DNA from: Roseiarcus sp963767245 | GTDB lineage: Bacteria; Pseudomonadota; Alphaproteobacteria; Rhizobiales; Beijerinckiaceae | Reading direction: 5' to 3' | Assembly: GCA_963767245.1 (NCBI GenBank) | Contig: CAVYDG010000003.1 | Span: 186,001 to 250,000 of the forward strand | Length of the DNA: 64,000 nucleotides | Shown: in pieces, positions 8,463-16,324 of the stretch | Layout: the number at the start of each line of letters is the position of its first letter | How positions within the stretch are numbered: the first letter of the stretch is position 1 | Made by a program: the position numbers and the translations under genes | Notes under the pieces: model-generated | Databases searched by the model: none | What the model saw: the letters and a program-made list of their open reading frames with translations, nothing else | Told to the model about the DNA's origin: nothing

Positions 8463-9434
8463 CTAGCCGCAAATTGCGCGCTTCGCCTCAGCATATTCGC
8501 GCGCCAGCCGCGCAACGAGTTCGGCCACCGGCTGAACGGATTTGACAGCGCCGATGCCCTGCCCGCTTCCCCAGATGTCGCGCCACGCCTTGGCTTCCTT
8601 GGTTTCTGACGAGCCACGGGAAGTGAAATTCATCGCCTTCGCCTCGCCCTGCGGGAGAGCGTCCGGGTCGAGGCCGGACTTGACGATCGAGGGCCTCAGA
8701 TAGTTGCCGAAAACGCCGGTGAAGAAGGTCGACCCGATGATGTCGGAGGCGTCGCCGTTGACGATCGCCTGCTTATAATCCTCGATCGCGCGCGCTTCGG
8801 GCGTGGCGACAAAAGCGGTGCCGATATAGGCCAGATCGGCGCCGATCACCTGCGCGGCGAGAACGGCCCGCCCGGTGGCGATTGCGCCCGAGAGCAAGAG
8901 CGGGCCGTCGAACCAGGCCCGGATGTCCTGGATCAGCGCGAACGGCGAGGTCGAGCCGGCGTGGCCCCCCGCGCCCGCCGCGACTGCGATCAACCCATCG
9001 GCGCCCTTTTCGATCGCCTTGTGGGCGAAGCGGTTGTTGATGATGTCGTGCAGCGTCAGACCGCCATAGCCGTGAACGGCCGCATTGACGTCCTCGCGGG
9101 CCCCGAGCGAAGTGATCACGATCGGCGCCTTCCACTTGACCGTCAGCGCCATATCCTCCTCGAGCCGCGCGTTCGACTTGTGGACGATCTGGTTGACCGC
9201 GAACGGGGCGGCGGGGCTTTCCGGGTGGACGCGATCATGCGCGGCCAGCGCCTCGGTGATTTCGTGCAGCCATTCGTCGAGCTGGGAAATAGGCCGGGCG
9301 TTGAGCGCGGGAAAGGCGCCGACGATCCCGGCCTTGCATTGGGCGATCACCAGCGCCGGATGCGAGATGATGAACAACGGCGCGCCGACGGCGGGCAATC
9401 GCAGCTTGTCCTTGAGAACGTTCGGCAACGCCAT
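8463..9434 (-). CDS. Nitronate monooxygenase (2-nitropropane dioxygenase family)
   Basis: 323 residues from ATG 9434. FMN-dependent TIM-barrel enzyme that oxidises alkyl nitronates such as propionate-3-nitronate to carbonyl compounds and nitrite. Visible family features: LRLPAVGAPLFIISHPALVIAQCKAGIVGAFPALNARP at the N-terminus, the phosphate-binding GADGLIAVAAGAGGHAG with the catalytic-type GGHAG turn, and the FMN loop LLLSGAIATGRAVLAAQVIGADLAYIGTAF. Soluble, normal length. Starts 129 bp downstream of rlmJ on the same strand. Some homologues act on 2-enoyl-ACP instead, so the natural substrate is open. Confidence 0.9.
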   Translation of the reverse strand: MALPNVLKDKLRLPAVGAPLFIISHPALVIAQCKAGIVGAFPALNARPISQLDEWLHEITEALAAHDRVHPESPAAPFAVNQIVHKSNARLEEDMALTVKWKAPIVITSLGAREDVNAAVHGYGGLTLHDIINNRFAHKAIEKGADGLIAVAAGAGGHAGSTSPFALIQDIRAWFDGPLLLSGAIATGRAVLAAQVIGADLAYIGTAFVATPEARAIEDYKQAIVNGDASDIIGSTFFTGVFGNYLRPSIVKSGLDPDALPQGEAKAMNFTSRGSSETKEAKAWRDIWGSGQGIGAVKSVQPVAELVARLAREYAEAKRAICG

Positions 9435-9563
9435 CGATGTCCCGCCAATGATCAGTCAAGTTGCGAGTACCGGCGCTTTCTGGCTGTGCCCCACGCGCTC
9501 CACGCAATCGTTCGCACATAGACCGAACCAGGCGGCGCGGGCAAGGTCACCCGCTTGACGCAC

Positions 9564-10427
9564 TCATGTATGCTCGGTCAACCATGCACAAAGATGCTTT
9601 CCGCCTCCGTCGCGAGCGAGAGTTTGCGCCAGCCACGGCAAGAGCGTACGCGCTTCGTCGATCAGCGTATGGGGCGGATTGACGATGATAAGCCCTGCGT
9701 GCGTCAGCGGCTCCTGACCATGCGCGCCGATCGGCCCACGGCCAATGTCAAGCTCGAGCCGCAGGATGTTTGGCGCGCCGAGCGCAGCGGCCGCGTTGAG
9801 AAAACGGGAATCGGCTCGCGCGTCGCGGATCGGACGCCACGCCACGTAACTCCCGGTCGGCCATTTGCGCAGCGCCCGCTCAAGCGCGTGCACGATGCTG
9901 TCCGCTTCGCCGGAGGCCTCGAACGGCGGATCGATCAGGACGATTCCGCGACGCTCCTTGGGCGGCAGGTAGGCGTTCAGCGCCATATAGCCGTCCGTAC
10001 CGACGATGCTGAGCCGCCCGTCGCGCCCAAGCGCGGCGATCAGCGCCGCGCGTTCATCCGGGTTTGCCTCGCAGAGCGCGATGCGATCCTGCGCCCGCAT
10101 GAGCGTCTGCGCGATCGCCGGCGATCCCGGATAGGAGAGCGGCCGGCCTTCCGCATCGTGTTGACCCACAGCTTGAAGATAAGGGCGCAAGAACTCGTCG
10201 ACCGGCCCCGTCAGGCGCGCGGTCAGGACGCGGCCGATTCCCTCGCGCCACTCCGGCGAGCGCCTCGCCTCGTCGCCGGACAGATCATATCGGCCCGCCC
10301 CGGCGTGGCTGTCGATGAAGCGGAAGGGCGCCTCCTTGCGCTTCAGATGCACGACCATGCGCGCCAGGACGGCGTGCTTGAGGACATCGGAGAAACTGCC
10401 GGCATGAAAGGCGTGGCGGTAGTTCAC
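9564..10427 (-). CDS. rlmJ: 23S rRNA (adenine(2030)-N6)-methyltransferase RlmJ
   Basis: 287 residues beginning MNYRHAFHAGSFSDVLKHAVL, the unmistakable RlmJ opening. The enzyme methylates N6 of A2030 in naked 23S rRNA using S-adenosylmethionine. Further motifs: FIDSHAGAGRYDL (SAM site), GIVLIDPPFE with the DPPF catalytic motif near residue 165, and a C-terminal NPPHTL segment. The helical insertion with PYLQAVGQ and YPGSPAIAQ is also typical. Monomeric cytosolic protein, normal length, apparently its own transcription unit upstream of the nitronate monooxygenase gene. Confidence 0.97.
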   Translation of the reverse strand: MNYRHAFHAGSFSDVLKHAVLARMVVHLKRKEAPFRFIDSHAGAGRYDLSGDEARRSPEWREGIGRVLTARLTGPVDEFLRPYLQAVGQHDAEGRPLSYPGSPAIAQTLMRAQDRIALCEANPDERAALIAALGRDGRLSIVGTDGYMALNAYLPPKERRGIVLIDPPFEASGEADSIVHALERALRKWPTGSYVAWRPIRDARADSRFLNAAAALGAPNILRLELDIGRGPIGAHGQEPLTHAGLIIVNPPHTLIDEARTLLPWLAQTLARDGGGKHLCAWLTEHT

Positions 10428-10475
10428 GATCGCGAAACTCGGTCACATTCCGGGCCCGAACCGGCCCAGCGTCCC

Positions 10476-11168
10476 TCACCGCACCGGCGCGACCGCGATC
10501 GATCCGCGTTGGCAGCTGTGCCGTGCGACCTTGCGGCAGATTGCGTAGGACGAGAGGTCCTTTGCAATACAGAAGCGGACGTCAATCAGTTCGCCGTTGC
10601 TGCAGGTGACGGCCATGTTGTCGGGACGCAAATTGGGGTTCGCAGCGATGAAGGCCTGCTCGATGTCGTCGGGGGAAAGATGCAATGGCTCATGCGGGGC
10701 CTGCAGCATCGGGGGGATGGCCAGCCGTTGTCGCACGTTGCGCACGGTGCTGAAATAGTCGTGCGGACTGAGGCCGGTGCAGGTTCCGTGCTTGCGGTAT
10801 TCGTAGGCCGCGAGACTGTCGTTTGGGTAGAGGCCATGCTCGTCGGCCAGATCGGCGGGCGAGGCGTCCTGCCCCTGGCAGCCTTCGGGGTTCGGGCGGT
10901 AGTCGTTGTCCGGCCATAGGCCATGGACGACGAAGCCGTCGCCCGAGCCGGACGCGCATTCCGGCGACGACGTGTCCTTTCCGCCAAGATCGCAGAATCC
11001 GGGCGCCCAGGACATCGTCATCACGTAATAGTCAAACGGTGTGGTGGCGACCGGCGGCGCGCTCGCGGCCGGAGGGGCGGTTTGGGCGGGGGTCTGGGCG
11101 ACCGCCGCGATCGGCGCTCCGATCAGGGCAAGCGCGACGCTCAGGACCTTGACCGCTCGCCGCGACAT
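10476..11168 (-). CDS. Secreted ribonuclease T2 family protein
   Basis: 230 residues with a signal peptide (LSVALALIGAPIAAVAQ). RNase T2 enzymes cleave single-stranded RNA through 2',3'-cyclic phosphate intermediates. Both catalytic segments are visible: CAS I FVVHGLWPD (His) around residue 84 and CAS II YEYRKHGTCTGL (His, Glu/Lys) around residue 130. Cysteines at CDLGG, PECASG, GCQGQD, GTC, MAVTCSNGE and CIAK can form the family disulfides. Expected in the periplasm or medium, where it may scavenge RNA. Followed on the same strand by rlmJ after 48 bp; an operon relation is uncertain. Confidence 0.93.
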   Translation of the reverse strand: MSRRAVKVLSVALALIGAPIAAVAQTPAQTAPPAASAPPVATTPFDYYVMTMSWAPGFCDLGGKDTSSPECASGSGDGFVVHGLWPDNDYRPNPEGCQGQDASPADLADEHGLYPNDSLAAYEYRKHGTCTGLSPHDYFSTVRNVRQRLAIPPMLQAPHEPLHLSPDDIEQAFIAANPNLRPDNMAVTCSNGELIDVRFCIAKDLSSYAICRKVARHSCQRGSIAVAPVR

Positions 11169-11197
11169 CGCGCTCCCCGCCGCCGGCTGGCGTCAGA

Positions 11198-11722
11198 CTA
11201 GTTTCGCGCCTTCAGGCCATATTCGCCAAGCCACTTGTACTGGCCGATCTCGCGCTCGATCACCGGGCGAAGGGTGCTGCAGGCGGGCGCGTAAGCGAAG
11301 TTCGGGTCAAGGCCGATGACGCACCATTCGACGCCCCATGTCATTCCGATGATGCCGAAATTCGACACGACATTGTAGATGACCGTCCGCTCCCTCGAGT
11401 CGGTCATCGCGGCGCGGGCGATGCAATAGCGGCGCGGGATATAGGCGAGGCCGTTGGCCCGGAAGCCGATTTCGCGCACCCGGTCGAAGCCGCCAATCCC
11501 CAACTGTGAATTCCAGAACTCCTGCTGCGTCTGCCCAAACCGCCCGCTGATCGTCGACAGCACGCCGCCGTCATCGCACGCCGGCATGGTGGCGAAGAAC
11601 GGCGCCCAGCGCGCTTCGGCAGGAACGTCGTATTGATTGAGCTCGGCGGGGCCGCCCGCGGCGCGCGCGAGGGTGGGGAGAAGGAGAACGGCCAGCAGAC
11701 CGAAGATCGCCCTGTTCAACAC
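11198..11722 (-). CDS. Conserved secreted protein of unknown function
   Basis: 174 residues from GTG 11722, chosen because GAGGGAG lies 5 bases upstream and the protein then begins directly with a signal peptide (LNRAIFGLLAVLLLPTLARA). The mature part has four cysteines (MPACDDG, RYCIAR, EWCVIG, PACSTL), consistent with two disulfides in an exported protein. It contains GLAYIPRRYCIARAAMTD and SNFGIIGMTWGVEWCVIGLDP, which look like a compact beta-rich domain seen in other alphaproteobacterial hypothetical proteins. I do not recognise a function. It ends 30 bp before the RNase T2 start on the same strand and may be co-transcribed with it. Confidence 0.75.
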   Translation of the reverse strand: MLNRAIFGLLAVLLLPTLARAAGGPAELNQYDVPAEARWAPFFATMPACDDGGVLSTISGRFGQTQQEFWNSQLGIGGFDRVREIGFRANGLAYIPRRYCIARAAMTDSRERTVIYNVVSNFGIIGMTWGVEWCVIGLDPNFAYAPACSTLRPVIEREIGQYKWLGEYGLKARN

Positions 11723-11867
11723 GGTTGCTCCCTCTGGCGGACCAAGCCCCCGCCGGCGCACGATTGCTGACAGCCGGCACAATGAGGCGAGGCGACCGGC
11801 AAATCAAGCGTCGGCGCCAAAGCCTCGCCTCGCGGCTACACCCGCACGCGGCGGCGCCCCCCGCCCG

Positions 11868-12356
11868 TCAGGAGAGGCGGTTCTTGAGGTCGCCAATTTC
11901 GCGCGCGACGAGATCTGCCCCGGCGGACCCATGCATTTGGTCGGTGAGAACGATTTCCGCCGCCTTGGCCGCGTGATCCGCTGCGGCGGCGCGGACCTCT
12001 GCGGTCGCCTGGGCCTCGGCGAGAGCGATCTTGTCCTCGGCTTGCTTGGTGCGCCGGGCAATGAATTCCTTCAGGCGCTCGGCGGCCTCGATGGCCAGTT
12101 GCTCCGCCTGGGCGCGCGCCTCGGCGACGATTGCGGCGGCATTGGCTTCCGCTTCGGCCGTCTTCTTCTCGAAGCTCGCCAACAAGGCGGTCGCCTCTTC
12201 GCGCAACTTCGCCGCTTGGGCAAGTTCGGCCGCGATCGCTTCGCCGCGCGCGTCGAGCGCTTTCAGAACAATGCGATGGGCGCCGAAATAGATGAGGACG
12301 CCGACGAAGACGAGGAAGCCGAGGAGGACGAAGAACTCCGCGTCGAATTCCATCAT
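11868..12356 (-). CDS. atpF: ATP synthase F0 subunit b
   Basis: 162 residues. Subunit b forms the peripheral stalk linking F0 to F1. One N-terminal membrane helix (FFVLLGFLVFVGVLIYFGAHRIVL) is followed by about 120 residues of alanine- and charge-rich coiled coil. It is the last gene of a minus-strand cluster atpI-atpB-atpE-b'-b and overlaps the b' gene by four bases (ATGA), so translation is probably coupled. As in other alphaproteobacteria the F1 genes are not adjacent. Confidence 0.95.
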   Translation of the reverse strand: MMEFDAEFFVLLGFLVFVGVLIYFGAHRIVLKALDARGEAIAAELAQAAKLREEATALLASFEKKTAEAEANAAAIVAEARAQAEQLAIEAAERLKEFIARRTKQAEDKIALAEAQATAEVRAAAADHAAKAAEIVLTDQMHGSAGADLVAREIGDLKNRLS

Positions 12357-12928
12357 GCAGCTCCGGTGAGCGACTTGACCGAATTGACCGCGGCGGCGAC
12401 CGCCGCCGGATCGGCCGGGCGTCCCGCCAGGCGCTCGACGATCGCCGCGGCGGCGTCGCGCGCGACCTCGGCGACATTGGCCATCGCGGCGGATCGCGTC
12501 GCCGCAATCTCGCGCTCGGCGGCGGCCAGCTTGGCCGCGAGCTCGTCCTCGAGCACGCTACGCTTGGCCTGGGCGTCGGCTGCGGCGGCGTCGCGCGCCG
12601 CCTGGGCGACGGTCTGCGCCTTCGCGCGCGCCTCGGCCAACGTCTTTTCGTGCGCGGCCGCGGCGGCGTCGGCCCGCTGCTGCATCGCGGTCGCCTCGTC
12701 GAGGTCGCGCGCGATTTGCGCCTTGCGGCCGTCGATCACCGCGCCGAGCTGCGGCAAGCCGCGCTTGGACATGTACCAGTAGAGGAACCCGAACGCGATC
12801 GCGAACCAGACGAGCTGCGAGGGAAACGTGCTCGGGTCGAACGGCGGAAAGTTCGAGTGCGCGCCGCCTTCCTGACCGACTTGGGTCTGAGTCGCATCGG
12901 TGGGCGTTGACTGCGCCGGTTGCGCCAT
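12353..12928 (-). CDS. atpF2: ATP synthase F0 subunit b'
   Basis: 191 residues. Second peripheral-stalk subunit, found in photosynthetic and alphaproteobacterial enzymes with a b/b' heterodimer. A 30-residue polar N-terminus precedes FPPFDPSTFPSQLVWFAIAFGFLYWYMSKRGLP, the characteristic b' opening, followed by a long coiled coil. It lies 81 bp after atpE and overlaps atpF by four bases. Two different b-type genes side by side confirm the heterodimeric stalk. The symbol varies between databases (atpG, atpX, atpF2). Confidence 0.95.
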   Translation of the reverse strand: MAQPAQSTPTDATQTQVGQEGGAHSNFPPFDPSTFPSQLVWFAIAFGFLYWYMSKRGLPQLGAVIDGRKAQIARDLDEATAMQQRADAAAAAHEKTLAEARAKAQTVAQAARDAAAADAQAKRSVLEDELAAKLAAAEREIAATRSAAMANVAEVARDAAAAIVERLAGRPADPAAVAAAVNSVKSLTGAA

Positions 12929-13009
12929 TGCGGACCCCTACGATGGATAAGGAGCCAGGAAGGCGCCGCATGCGCCTTCCCTTCGAGCGTCAGAGGGAAG
13001 TCGCAAGCG

Positions 13010-13249
13010 TCAGACCGCGAACAGCAGCAGGAATGCGATCAGAAGCGCGAAAATGCCGAGGGCCTCGGTCACCGCGAAACCGAAGATCAGGCGGCCGAAC
13101 TGGCCTTCGACTGCCGATGGGTTACGCAGCGCGCCGTTCAGGAACTGGCCGAACAGCGTGCCGACGCCAATGCCGGCAGCGCCCGTTCCGATGGCGGCGA
13201 GGCCGGCGCCAACATATTTGGCGGCGATGGCGAGCTCATGGGGTTCCAT
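13010..13249 (-). CDS. atpE: ATP synthase F0 subunit c
   Basis: 79 residues forming two membrane helices, the monomer of the rotor ring. The first helix carries the GAGLAAIGTGAAGIGVGTLFG glycine pattern; the polar loop is LRNPSA; the second helix holds the proton-binding carboxylate in FAVTEALGIFALLIAFLLLF. The ion-binding glutamate sits in a TEALG context, i.e. a proton- rather than sodium-coupled pattern. The start has an upstream GAGTAC-type region rather than a strong Shine-Dalgarno. Between atpB and the b' gene on the minus strand. Confidence 0.97.
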   Translation of the reverse strand: MEPHELAIAAKYVGAGLAAIGTGAAGIGVGTLFGQFLNGALRNPSAVEGQFGRLIFGFAVTEALGIFALLIAFLLLFAV

Positions 13250-13299
13250 TCGGGTACTCCTCAGTGACGTTTCGCGAAGCTTTGCGGTTGACCGGAAGA

Positions 13300-14070
13300 C
13301 TAGTGCCCGCCGGGATGGAGGGCATCGTTGAGATACATGCAGGTCAGCATGGCGAACACGTAAGCCTGCAGGAACGCGACGAGCAGTTCGAGGGCGAAGA
13401 GCCCGATCGTCATGAGGAAGGGCAGCACGGCGAACGCCTTGAACAGCGCCCCAGCCCCGAGCAGCATGACGACGAAACTGCCGAAAACGTTAAGGGTGAT
13501 ATGGCCGGCGAGCATGTTGGCGAACAGGCGCACCGAATGGCTGACCGGGCGCACAAAGAAGGAAAAAACCTCGATCGCGACCACCAACGGCAGGATATAG
13601 ATCGGCACGTCCTGCGGCACGAACACTTTGAAGAACTGCAGCCCGTGATCCTTGATCCCGACGATCACCACGGTGAAAAACACGAGAAGCGCCAACGTAG
13701 CGGTGACGATGATCTGGCTTGTCACCGTGAAAGAGTAGGGGAAGAGGCCGATCAGGTTGCAGATCACAATGAAAAGAAAGATGCAGAAGACGAGCGGGAA
13801 GAATCGCATGCCCGTCTCGCCCGCCGCCGAGCGGACCATGCCGGCGATGAACTCGTACGCAATCTCCGCCATCGCCTGCAAACGGCCGGGCACTGCGGAG
13901 CCTCCCCGCGCGCCGATCGCGACCAGAAGGCAACTCAGCGCGACCGCAAGCAACATATAGAGGCCGGAATTGGTCAGGGAGACGTCGTGACCCGCGACCT
14001 GAATCGAAACAACCGGATGCAGGCCAAATTGATGGATCGGATCGATCGCCGGTCCCGACTCTGTCGCCAC
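13300..14070 (-). CDS. atpB: ATP synthase F0 subunit a
   Basis: 256 residues, polytopic membrane protein forming the proton half-channels beside the c ring. It begins with IDPIHQFGLHPVV and has the conserved VPGRLQAMAEIAYEFIAGMV segment, and the essential arginine-bearing helix SHSVRLFANMLAGHITLNVFG, followed by LELLVAFLQAYVFAMLTCMYL. About five to six membrane segments and normal length. It starts five bases downstream of the atpI stop, so the two are clearly co-transcribed. Confidence 0.98.
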   Translation of the reverse strand: MATESGPAIDPIHQFGLHPVVSIQVAGHDVSLTNSGLYMLLAVALSCLLVAIGARGGSAVPGRLQAMAEIAYEFIAGMVRSAAGETGMRFFPLVFCIFLFIVICNLIGLFPYSFTVTSQIIVTATLALLVFFTVVIVGIKDHGLQFFKVFVPQDVPIYILPLVVAIEVFSFFVRPVSHSVRLFANMLAGHITLNVFGSFVVMLLGAGALFKAFAVLPFLMTIGLFALELLVAFLQAYVFAMLTCMYLNDALHPGGH

Positions 14071-14075
14071 GTCGT

Positions 14076-14537
14076 CTATTCCTCGTCGTCGTCTGCGGCG
14101 CCGGCGGCTCCGCGCCCCCCCAACGAGGCGTCCCGTTCGGCCCCCGAAGCCGAGCGCCGCCCGTCTTTATCCGGCGAGTCCGCGCGAGACAAGGGCGAAT
14201 TGCTGGAAGACCCGGCCTTGGGCGAGGTCAGCCAAATCACATTCCAGACCGCCGCGGCGACGCCCAGCATGAAAAACACGATCAGAAACGCTGGATTGGT
14301 GCCGAGCGCGCGGTCGAGAGCCCAGCCGATGCCCAGTCCGACGATCACGGCCGAGACAAACTCGCTGCCGGCCCGCAAGCCAAGCGACATCGCCGATCCC
14401 GATCCATCGGATTTGGCCTTCCGCTGAGGCTCGGGGGCAGGGAGCGGCGCGGCGCGATCTTTGAGCGCGTCCGACAGCCGGTCGAGCCGCGCCCGCAGCG
14501 CCGCTGGGTCGTCGCGATCGCCGGGGTCCGAACCCAT
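14076..14537 (-). CDS. atpI: ATP synthase assembly/accessory protein AtpI (AtpZ/AtpI family)
   Basis: 153 residues. Helps assemble the c ring or supply magnesium to the F0 sector. The N-terminal 50 residues are polar; two membrane helices follow (GSEFVSAVIVGLGIGWALDRALGTNPAFLIVFFMLGVAAAVWNVI), with the GIGWALDR motif of this family. The C-terminal 40 residues are rich in Ser, Gly, Asp and Glu and probably unstructured. First gene of the F0 operon on the minus strand, so the promoter should lie within 14538-14633. Confidence 0.92.
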   Translation of the reverse strand: MGSDPGDRDDPAALRARLDRLSDALKDRAAPLPAPEPQRKAKSDGSGSAMSLGLRAGSEFVSAVIVGLGIGWALDRALGTNPAFLIVFFMLGVAAAVWNVIWLTSPKAGSSSNSPLSRADSPDKDGRRSASGAERDASLGGRGAAGAADDDEE

Positions 14538-14633
14538 CGCCTCACGTGCTCCCTTCGGGCCAAAGAGGTCGAAGAATTCGCGTGAAGAGTCAATTGGCTC
14601 CCTCTTCGAGCGAGGACCGGCCCTCAGCCGCGG

Positions 14634-15446
14634 CTAGAGATTCTTCTCCGTCTTGCCGAGGGTATCGCCGTGCCGGCCGGCGCCATCCCTAAAGCGCGCC
14701 GAGCCGGCGGACGCTTCGCCGCTGGCAAGTGTCTTGAGCCCCCAGGCCACCTCGCTGGCGATCGCCGCCGCCCTGCTCAGGTCCCACTGCTCGAGGGCGG
14801 ACCTGCGGTCGTTGCGCATCGCTGTCTGGGGAAAGCCGCAGAGGATTCGGGCCAGCGCCACCGCGCGGGCGAGCGCCTGGCCGTCCTCAGTCACTTCGCT
14901 GATCAGGCCGATCCGCAGCGCCTCTTCGGCGTCGACGGCGCGGCCGGTCAGAATCAATTCGAGCGCGCGGCCGTGGCCGACGATCCGCGGCAGGCGGATC
15001 GTGCCGAGGTCAATGAGTGGAACGCCGAAACGGCGATTGAACACGCCGAAGACCGAGGAGCGCGCCGCGATCCTGAGGTCGCACCATAGCGCGAGCTCCA
15101 TCCCGCCGGCGACCGCCGGGCCCTCGATTGCGGCGATCACCGGCTTTCCGAGTTGAAGCCGCGTCGGGCCCATTGGACCGAAAGCGCCGTCCGGCTCGAT
15201 CGGCCGGGCCTCGCCTTCGGCGATCGCCTTGAGGTCGGCCCCGGCGCAGAACGCGCTTCCGGCGCCGGTCAGCACCGCAACGTCGGCGTTCCGGTCGGCG
15301 TCGAAGCGCTGGAACGCGTCAAACAGCGCACGCGCGGTCGCAAGGTCGACCGCGTTGCGCCGCTCGGGCCGATCGATCGTTACGATCTTCACGCGCTCGT
15401 CGGTGCGGATGGATATGGTCGCTCGTCCGCCGCTCGCCTCTTGCAT
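14634..15446 (-). CDS. Enoyl-CoA hydratase/isomerase (crotonase) family protein
   Basis: 270 residues from ATG 15446. The crotonase fold is clear: RPERRNAVDLATARALFDAF, the oxyanion-hole AGSAFCAGADLKAI near residue 62, and IEGPAVAGGMELALWCDLRIAA near residue 107, which keeps one acid corresponding to the first catalytic Glu of hydratases. The second catalytic Glu (FGxPE in true hydratases) is replaced: here FGVPLIDLGTIRLPR. So a standard 2-enoyl-CoA hydration is unlikely and another CoA-thioester reaction is possible. Soluble. Located directly upstream of a divergent DUF1345 gene; no beta-oxidation partners nearby. Confidence 0.9.
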   Translation of the reverse strand: MQEASGGRATISIRTDERVKIVTIDRPERRNAVDLATARALFDAFQRFDADRNADVAVLTGAGSAFCAGADLKAIAEGEARPIEPDGAFGPMGPTRLQLGKPVIAAIEGPAVAGGMELALWCDLRIAARSSVFGVFNRRFGVPLIDLGTIRLPRIVGHGRALELILTGRAVDAEEALRIGLISEVTEDGQALARAVALARILCGFPQTAMRNDRRSALEQWDLSRAAAIASEVAWGLKTLASGEASAGSARFRDGAGRHGDTLGKTEKNL

Positions 15447-15542
15447 GGTCTCTTATAGCATCGAAGAGGCTGGCGCTTCAGCGCCGCTTGACCCTCGCGC
15501 TGGCCTCGGGCAAGGCAGCCTCGTCCGGAGAATGGCCGTCGC

Positions 15543-16295
15543 ATGCCCAAATCGCCGCCCCCTCCAAGAGCCGACAAGGGAACCGGCGCGCCCAAGCTGC
15601 CGGCCGCGCCAAGCGCTGGAAAGCCGGCCGCCAAAGCCGCTGTCGCTTTTTGGGCGACTTTTGCTCATCGGCCGCGTCTGCTGATCGGAGCGGCCATTAT
15701 GATCCTGGCCTATATCCCCTTGCGGCTTGGGGTCGACATCCGCGAGGCGACGCGGCTCACCATCGCCTGGAACGTCGGCGCCTGGGCGTTCCTGCTTCTG
15801 ATCCTGCTCATGGCGATGGACCCGAGGAGGGAGGCTCGCGTGCAATCGCGGCCGGAAGACGAGAACCAGTGGGTCCTGGTGGTCCTCGGAATCGTCGCGG
15901 CGCTCGCCGCCATCGCCGCGATCGTCTGGGAACTCGGCCCGGTGAAGAACATGACCGGCTGGGCCAAGGCGGGACATCTTGTGTTGGTCGGTTTGACCGT
16001 GCTGAGCGCCTGGGCCTTCCTCAATGTGATGTTCGGGCTGCACTACGCCGGCGCCTACTTCCAACCCAGGAAGGGCGGGGTTGCGGGCGGCCTCGACTTT
16101 CCGGGGACGCCGCAGCCGGGCTGGATGGAGTTCTTCTATCAGTCGTTCGTCATCGGCTGCACGTTTGCCTCCTCCGACGTCAATGTGACGTCGATGCGGA
16201 TGCGGCGGATTGTGGTCATTCAGGGCGTCGTCGGGTTCTTCTTCAACGCGATCATCCTTGCGCTTACCATTAACGTGACGGCAAACCTCTTCTAG
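15543..16295 (+). CDS. DUF1345 family membrane protein
   Basis: 250 residues. A proline/alanine-rich cytoplasmic N-terminus of about 40 residues leads into roughly five membrane segments. Family features: ATRLTIAWNVGAWAFLLLIL, the strongly conserved LSAWAFLNVMFGLHYAGAYF, and PGWMEFFYQSFVIGCTFASSDVNVTS followed by the terminal helix VIQGVVGFFFNAIILALTINV. No function has been established for DUF1345 proteins. It sits 30 bp before hisS on the same strand, but read-through into hisS is only inferred. Confidence 0.88.
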   Translation: MPKSPPPPRADKGTGAPKLPAAPSAGKPAAKAAVAFWATFAHRPRLLIGAAIMILAYIPLRLGVDIREATRLTIAWNVGAWAFLLLILLMAMDPRREARVQSRPEDENQWVLVVLGIVAALAAIAAIVWELGPVKNMTGWAKAGHLVLVGLTVLSAWAFLNVMFGLHYAGAYFQPRKGGVAGGLDFPGTPQPGWMEFFYQSFVIGCTFASSDVNVTSMRMRRIVVIQGVVGFFFNAIILALTINVTANLF

Positions 16296-16324
16296 CCGCC
16301 CCTTTCGCCCGATATAGAGCCCCA

